Below are positions 61,341 to 64,000 of a stretch of 64,000 nt of DNA, piece after piece. The stretch's first letter is position 1, and the number at the start of each line of letters is the position of its first letter. The stretch covers positions 3,588,501-3,652,500 of the forward strand of contig NZ_CP097267.1 of NCBI RefSeq assembly GCF_028473605.1. Reading direction: 5' to 3'. This DNA is from Acidovorax sp. NCPPB 3576 (GTDB lineage: Bacteria > Pseudomonadota > Gammaproteobacteria > Burkholderiales > Burkholderiaceae_C). The notes under the pieces are model-generated. The model saw only the letters and a program-made list of their open reading frames with translations, ran no database searches and was not told where the DNA came from. The position numbers and the translations under genes are program-made.

Positions 61341-62090
61341 TCATGGCGTTGCCGGCCCTTCCATCGCCACCTGACCGACGTTGTCCTTCGCCTGGGCCGC
61401 CCGGTTGCGCTTTTTGAGATGCGTGTCCCGCATCAGCAAATACTTGTCCAGCGCCACCTGATCCGCCAGTTCGCCGGCACCGAGATAATTCGCGCGCTGG
61501 CTGACTACCTGGATGGCGGTCATGCTGTTCTTCACAGAGACGCTGGAAATCTGGTTTTTCGGGTTGCCCAGGCCATCGACCTGGGACGCGAACACATCCC
61601 TGGCATTGGACGGCCCGAACAGCGGCATCACCAGATAAGGCCCCGTTCCCACGCCCCAGGTGTCCAGCGTCAGTCCGAAATCCTCCTTGCGGTTGGGCAT
61701 GCCCCAGCCGCTGGCCACGTCCACGAAACCGAGCGCGCCCACCGTGGTGTTGGTGCCAAAGCGCGCCAGGGTCGTCATGCCTTCGCCCACCCGCCCTTGG
61801 AGCATGAGGTTGACCGACGACCACGGGTTCTGCCAATTGGAAAAGAAATTGTTCACGCCGGTCTGGGCCACGTCAGGAACCACGGTTTTGTAGGCCTTGG
61901 CGGCCGGCTGTAGAACGACCTTGTCCACGCCTTCGTTGAAGGAAAAGATCTTGCGGTTGACGGGCTCCAGCGGGTCCGGCTGCGCCAAGGAGGCGCATCC
62001 GGTGCTGAGGACCGCCAAGGCGCAGACGGCATACCGGACATTCGACATGCGGCGGTTCAAGGGTTCTGAGGGGTGCAGGCAAGAGGGCAT
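61341..62090 (-). CDS. mlaA: MlaA/VacJ-family outer-membrane lipoprotein
   Basis: A 249-residue lipoprotein that pulls misplaced phospholipid from the outer leaflet of the outer membrane. The lipobox LSTGC follows a signal sequence; the ATG at 62088-62090 with a strong GGAGG site adds 14 residues before the apparent core MSNVRYAVCALAV. DPLEPVNRKIFSFNEGVDKV, FFSNWQNPWSSVNLMLQGRV and GVGTGPYLVMPLFGPSNARD are MlaA signatures. The other mla genes (mlaBCDEF) are not here, so it is encoded apart from its usual partners. Confidence 0.92.
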   Translation of the reverse strand: MPSCLHPSEPLNRRMSNVRYAVCALAVLSTGCASLAQPDPLEPVNRKIFSFNEGVDKVVLQPAAKAYKTVVPDVAQTGVNNFFSNWQNPWSSVNLMLQGRVGEGMTTLARFGTNTTVGALGFVDVASGWGMPNRKEDFGLTLDTWGVGTGPYLVMPLFGPSNARDVFASQVDGLGNPKNQISSVSVKNSMTAIQVVSQRANYLGAGELADQVALDKYLLMRDTHLKKRNRAAQAKDNVGQVAMEGPATP

Positions 62091-62187
62091 TCGTACCTCC
62101 GTTGAAAGTGAGTGATGGGGACCTAAGGGATGGAATGCATCGCATCCCACGGGCCGCCATCGTCACCGGGCCTGCATTGCTGAATCC

Positions 62188-63606
62188 TTACTGTGCGGGG
62201 TCGGGAATCGATGCGTGCGTGACGCGCACTTCCAGCCCCACGGCCCCGTTGCGCGCTTCGATGGTCCAGCCGTGGGCGGTGACGATCTCCTGGCAGATCG
62301 ACAGGCCCAGCCCGGCCCCTTCATCGCGCCGTGAGGCGCCACGCCAAAAGCGCTCGAAGAGTTTGCCCAGGTGTTCCTGCGCAACCCCCGGGCCTTCATC
62401 GGACACCACGAACCCACGGCCGTGCACCTGCAGCCGCACCGTGCGATGGGGCGGGCAGTGCTGGATGGCGTTTTCCAGCAGGTTCTTGAGCAGGGTGAAG
62501 AGCGCCCCCCGATCGACGTGCCAGGGACCGACGCCCTCGTCGAAAAGAAGTGCGATCTGGACCTGGCCGCGCTCAGCCACGCGGTCCATGAAATCGCTGG
62601 CCTCCAGGATCGTGGAGCGCGGGTCGCACCGCTCGATCCGGTAGTTTCTCGGCTCGCTGGCCTCGGCCAGGTGCAGCAGCTGCTGCACCTGGCGAGCCAT
62701 GCGGTCGATGTCCTGGAGCAGGTACGGACTTTGGCCGCTGCCGCTGCCGCTGCCGTTGTCACTGGCATGCCCCCCCATCTCCACCTGCGCACGGATCAAC
62801 GAAAGCGGTGTTTTCAATTCATGCGCGGCGTTGGCCAGAAACTCCTGCTGCGTCTGAAACCCCAGCTGCACGCGGTCCAGCGCCCGGTTGAAGGCATCGA
62901 CCAGCGGAACCAGTTCGCTGGGCAGGTCCTGCAGCTCCAGCCGGTCGCCCAGGGACTGGGGCGTGATGCGCTGCGCCTGCCGCGACGCGACCCGCAGCGG
63001 CCTGAGCACCCGGCGCAGCGTCAGGTGCGTGGTGATGAAAAAGATCACCAAAAACGTCAGGCAGGTGGCCACGATGCCCTGGCGCAGCGCCGGCAGTCCG
63101 ATGCTGTGCTGCATCAGCAAAACGATGCGGTCGCTGATGGCGAACTGCACGTACCAGGTCCGGCCGGGCCTTTTCAGGGGCACCGTGGCAGCATGCATGG
63201 AAACACCGTCCTTCTCCATGACGAAACCTTTTGCCAACGGATCGAACCCGCTGCCCACAGGCGCCAAGGGGGCCCGTTGTCCATCGGTGGTGTAGAACGC
63301 CGTGCCGTGCGGATCGACGATGCGCAGCACCACTTCCTCGCTCAGGCTGGCGAAGGGCCAGTCCTCGATGCGGGCGCGATCGGGGCCCAGCGGCAGGCCG
63401 GCGGCATCGAAGCGGATGATCTTGGCAATCTGCTCGGCCCGGTCGATCACGCTGTGCTGCAGCATGTAGCGCTCGAAGGGTTCGAGCAGCACCATGACCG
63501 CGGCCATGACCAGCCCCCCGCTCAACAGCATGCCGGCCACATAGACCAGCAGCAGTCGCCCGCGAAAGCTACGGGGCCAGTGGCTTTTCACGAATGGAAT
63601 ATCCAT
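62188..63606 (-). CDS. Sensor histidine kinase
   Basis: A 472-residue inner-membrane kinase. Helices at about residues 18-41 and 175-195 enclose a periplasmic sensor of about 130 residues. HAMP follows, then the H-box ANAAHELKTPLSLIRAQVEM with the phospho-acceptor His262, the N-box TLLKNLLENAIQHCPPHRT, and G-boxes DEGPGVAQE and GAGLGLSICQEIV. A short Gly-Ser repeat (three copies of a hexamer at 62735-62752) sits in the dimerisation region. The start overlaps the response-regulator gene by 38 bases; a GTG at 63591 is an alternative start. Confidence 0.93.
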   Translation of the reverse strand: MDIPFVKSHWPRSFRGRLLLVYVAGMLLSGGLVMAAVMVLLEPFERYMLQHSVIDRAEQIAKIIRFDAAGLPLGPDRARIEDWPFASLSEEVVLRIVDPHGTAFYTTDGQRAPLAPVGSGFDPLAKGFVMEKDGVSMHAATVPLKRPGRTWYVQFAISDRIVLLMQHSIGLPALRQGIVATCLTFLVIFFITTHLTLRRVLRPLRVASRQAQRITPQSLGDRLELQDLPSELVPLVDAFNRALDRVQLGFQTQQEFLANAAHELKTPLSLIRAQVEMGGHASDNGSGSGSGQSPYLLQDIDRMARQVQQLLHLAEASEPRNYRIERCDPRSTILEASDFMDRVAERGQVQIALLFDEGVGPWHVDRGALFTLLKNLLENAIQHCPPHRTVRLQVHGRGFVVSDEGPGVAQEHLGKLFERFWRGASRRDEGAGLGLSICQEIVTAHGWTIEARNGAVGLEVRVTHASIPDPAQ

Positions 63607-64000
63607 GGGTTCTGATGTTGGCGATTTGAACGGTGGACCCCACCGCGCTGATCTTGCGCCTCAGCCGGTGCAGCGCCACATCCAGCGCATTCGGCGTCAC
63701 GGCCTCGGAGATGCCCCAGGCCGCGGCCTCCAGCTCCGAGCGGCGCACCACCTGATCGGCCTTGCGCAGCAGGCACAGCATGATCTGCACCTCGGTGGGC
63801 GGCAGCGCCACGGTTTGCCCGGCGCACACCAGGCACCCCCGGCCCGCATCCAGGCGCAGGTCGCCATACGCCGGGTCCAGCGCCTGCAGGTGGGTGGGCC
63901 GCCGCAGCAGCGCCCGCACCCTGGCGATCAGTTCCTCCATGGGGAACGGCTTGGTCAGGTAGTCGTCCGCGCCGGATTCGAGGCCATCGACCCGGTCGTG
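63569..64000 (-). CDS. OmpR-family response regulator, partial (5' end beyond the window)
   Basis: The visible 143 codons give the end of a receiver domain (GADDYLTKPFPMEELIARVR, with the conserved Lys in TKPF) and a complete winged-helix DNA-binding domain: PPTEVQIMLCLLRKADQVV, then TPNALDVALHRLRRKI and IRTHGYSI. The phospho-acceptor Asp and start codon lie past position 64000. Its 3' end overlaps the histidine kinase gene, so the two are a cotranscribed two-component pair. The targets are unknown. Confidence 0.9.
   Translation of the reverse strand, partial: HDRVDGLESGADDYLTKPFPMEELIARVRALLRRPTHLQALDPAYGDLRLDAGRGCLVCAGQTVALPPTEVQIMLCLLRKADQVVRRSELEAAAWGISEAVTPNALDVALHRLRRKISAVGSTVQIANIRTHGYSIREKPLAP

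Noticed and set aside
1..64000. CRISPR arrays
   Set aside because: No regularly spaced direct repeats with unique spacers are seen. The only regular tandem unit is the coding NHL repeat.

Overview
This is a high-GC (roughly two-thirds G+C by eye) chromosomal segment from a betaproteobacterium of the family Comamonadaceae, most like Acidovorax or a close relative. The family call rests on the gene set and order (divergent ppc and hemC-hemD-hemX-hemY; a folK-pcnB-HAD-hda block divergent from purM), on a ferredoxin reductase of the glucoseen-reductase type common in Burkholderiales, on a tripartite-tricarboxylate-transporter receptor, and on short AT-rich hairpin repeats of a kind I remember from Acidovorax and relatives. 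It is inference from protein content, not a database match.

Layout. 1-1.3 kb: a lower-GC remnant of a type VI secretion-associated pair (a DUF6402 protein with an apparent frameshift, and a small membrane protein). 1.5-8.8 kb: ppc and the haem operon, with a dispersed repeat inserted in frame in hemD. 8.8-19.5 kb: an ABC-F ATPase, VOC protein, M48 protease, valS, galU, a TusA-like protein, a Nudix hydrolase and cysM. 19.5-21.5 kb: tRNA-Leu(CAA), then a lower-GC cluster of six very small minus-strand genes (CsbD, a plasmid-stabilisation-like protein, a 30-residue membrane peptide and others). 21.6-25.4 kb: a glutarate module (LysR regulator, GcdH, CoA-transferase). 25.4-28.3 kb: a chemoreceptor and CheV. 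28.3-36.7 kb: small lipoproteins, an SDR, a ferredoxin reductase, a copper-type four-helix protein, a TTT receptor, and a GlxA-like AraC regulator beside an isochorismatase-fold hydrolase.

36.7-45.2 kb: an exported six-bladed NHL-propeller protein, a 280-bp MITE-like element whose ends supply the stop codons of both neighbours, folK-pcnB-HAD-hda, purM and an AI-2E-type permease. 45.2-57.6 kb: a degenerate IS5-family transposase, a second chemoreceptor, a PHB-depolymerase-like esterase, a second AraC/isochorismatase set, LysE, type-2 argC with a divergent LysR, dinB and a third chemoreceptor. 57.6-64 kb: an exported truncated haemoglobin with a DUF3034 protein, an ECF sigma/anti-sigma pair with a divergent 58-residue exported peptide, a lone MlaA lipoprotein, and a two-component system cut by the window end.

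Most of the window is ordinary core genome. The parts that deserve attention are the small-protein cluster, the repeat in hemD, the element between the NHL gene and folK, the exported globin pair, and the ECF-linked peptide.
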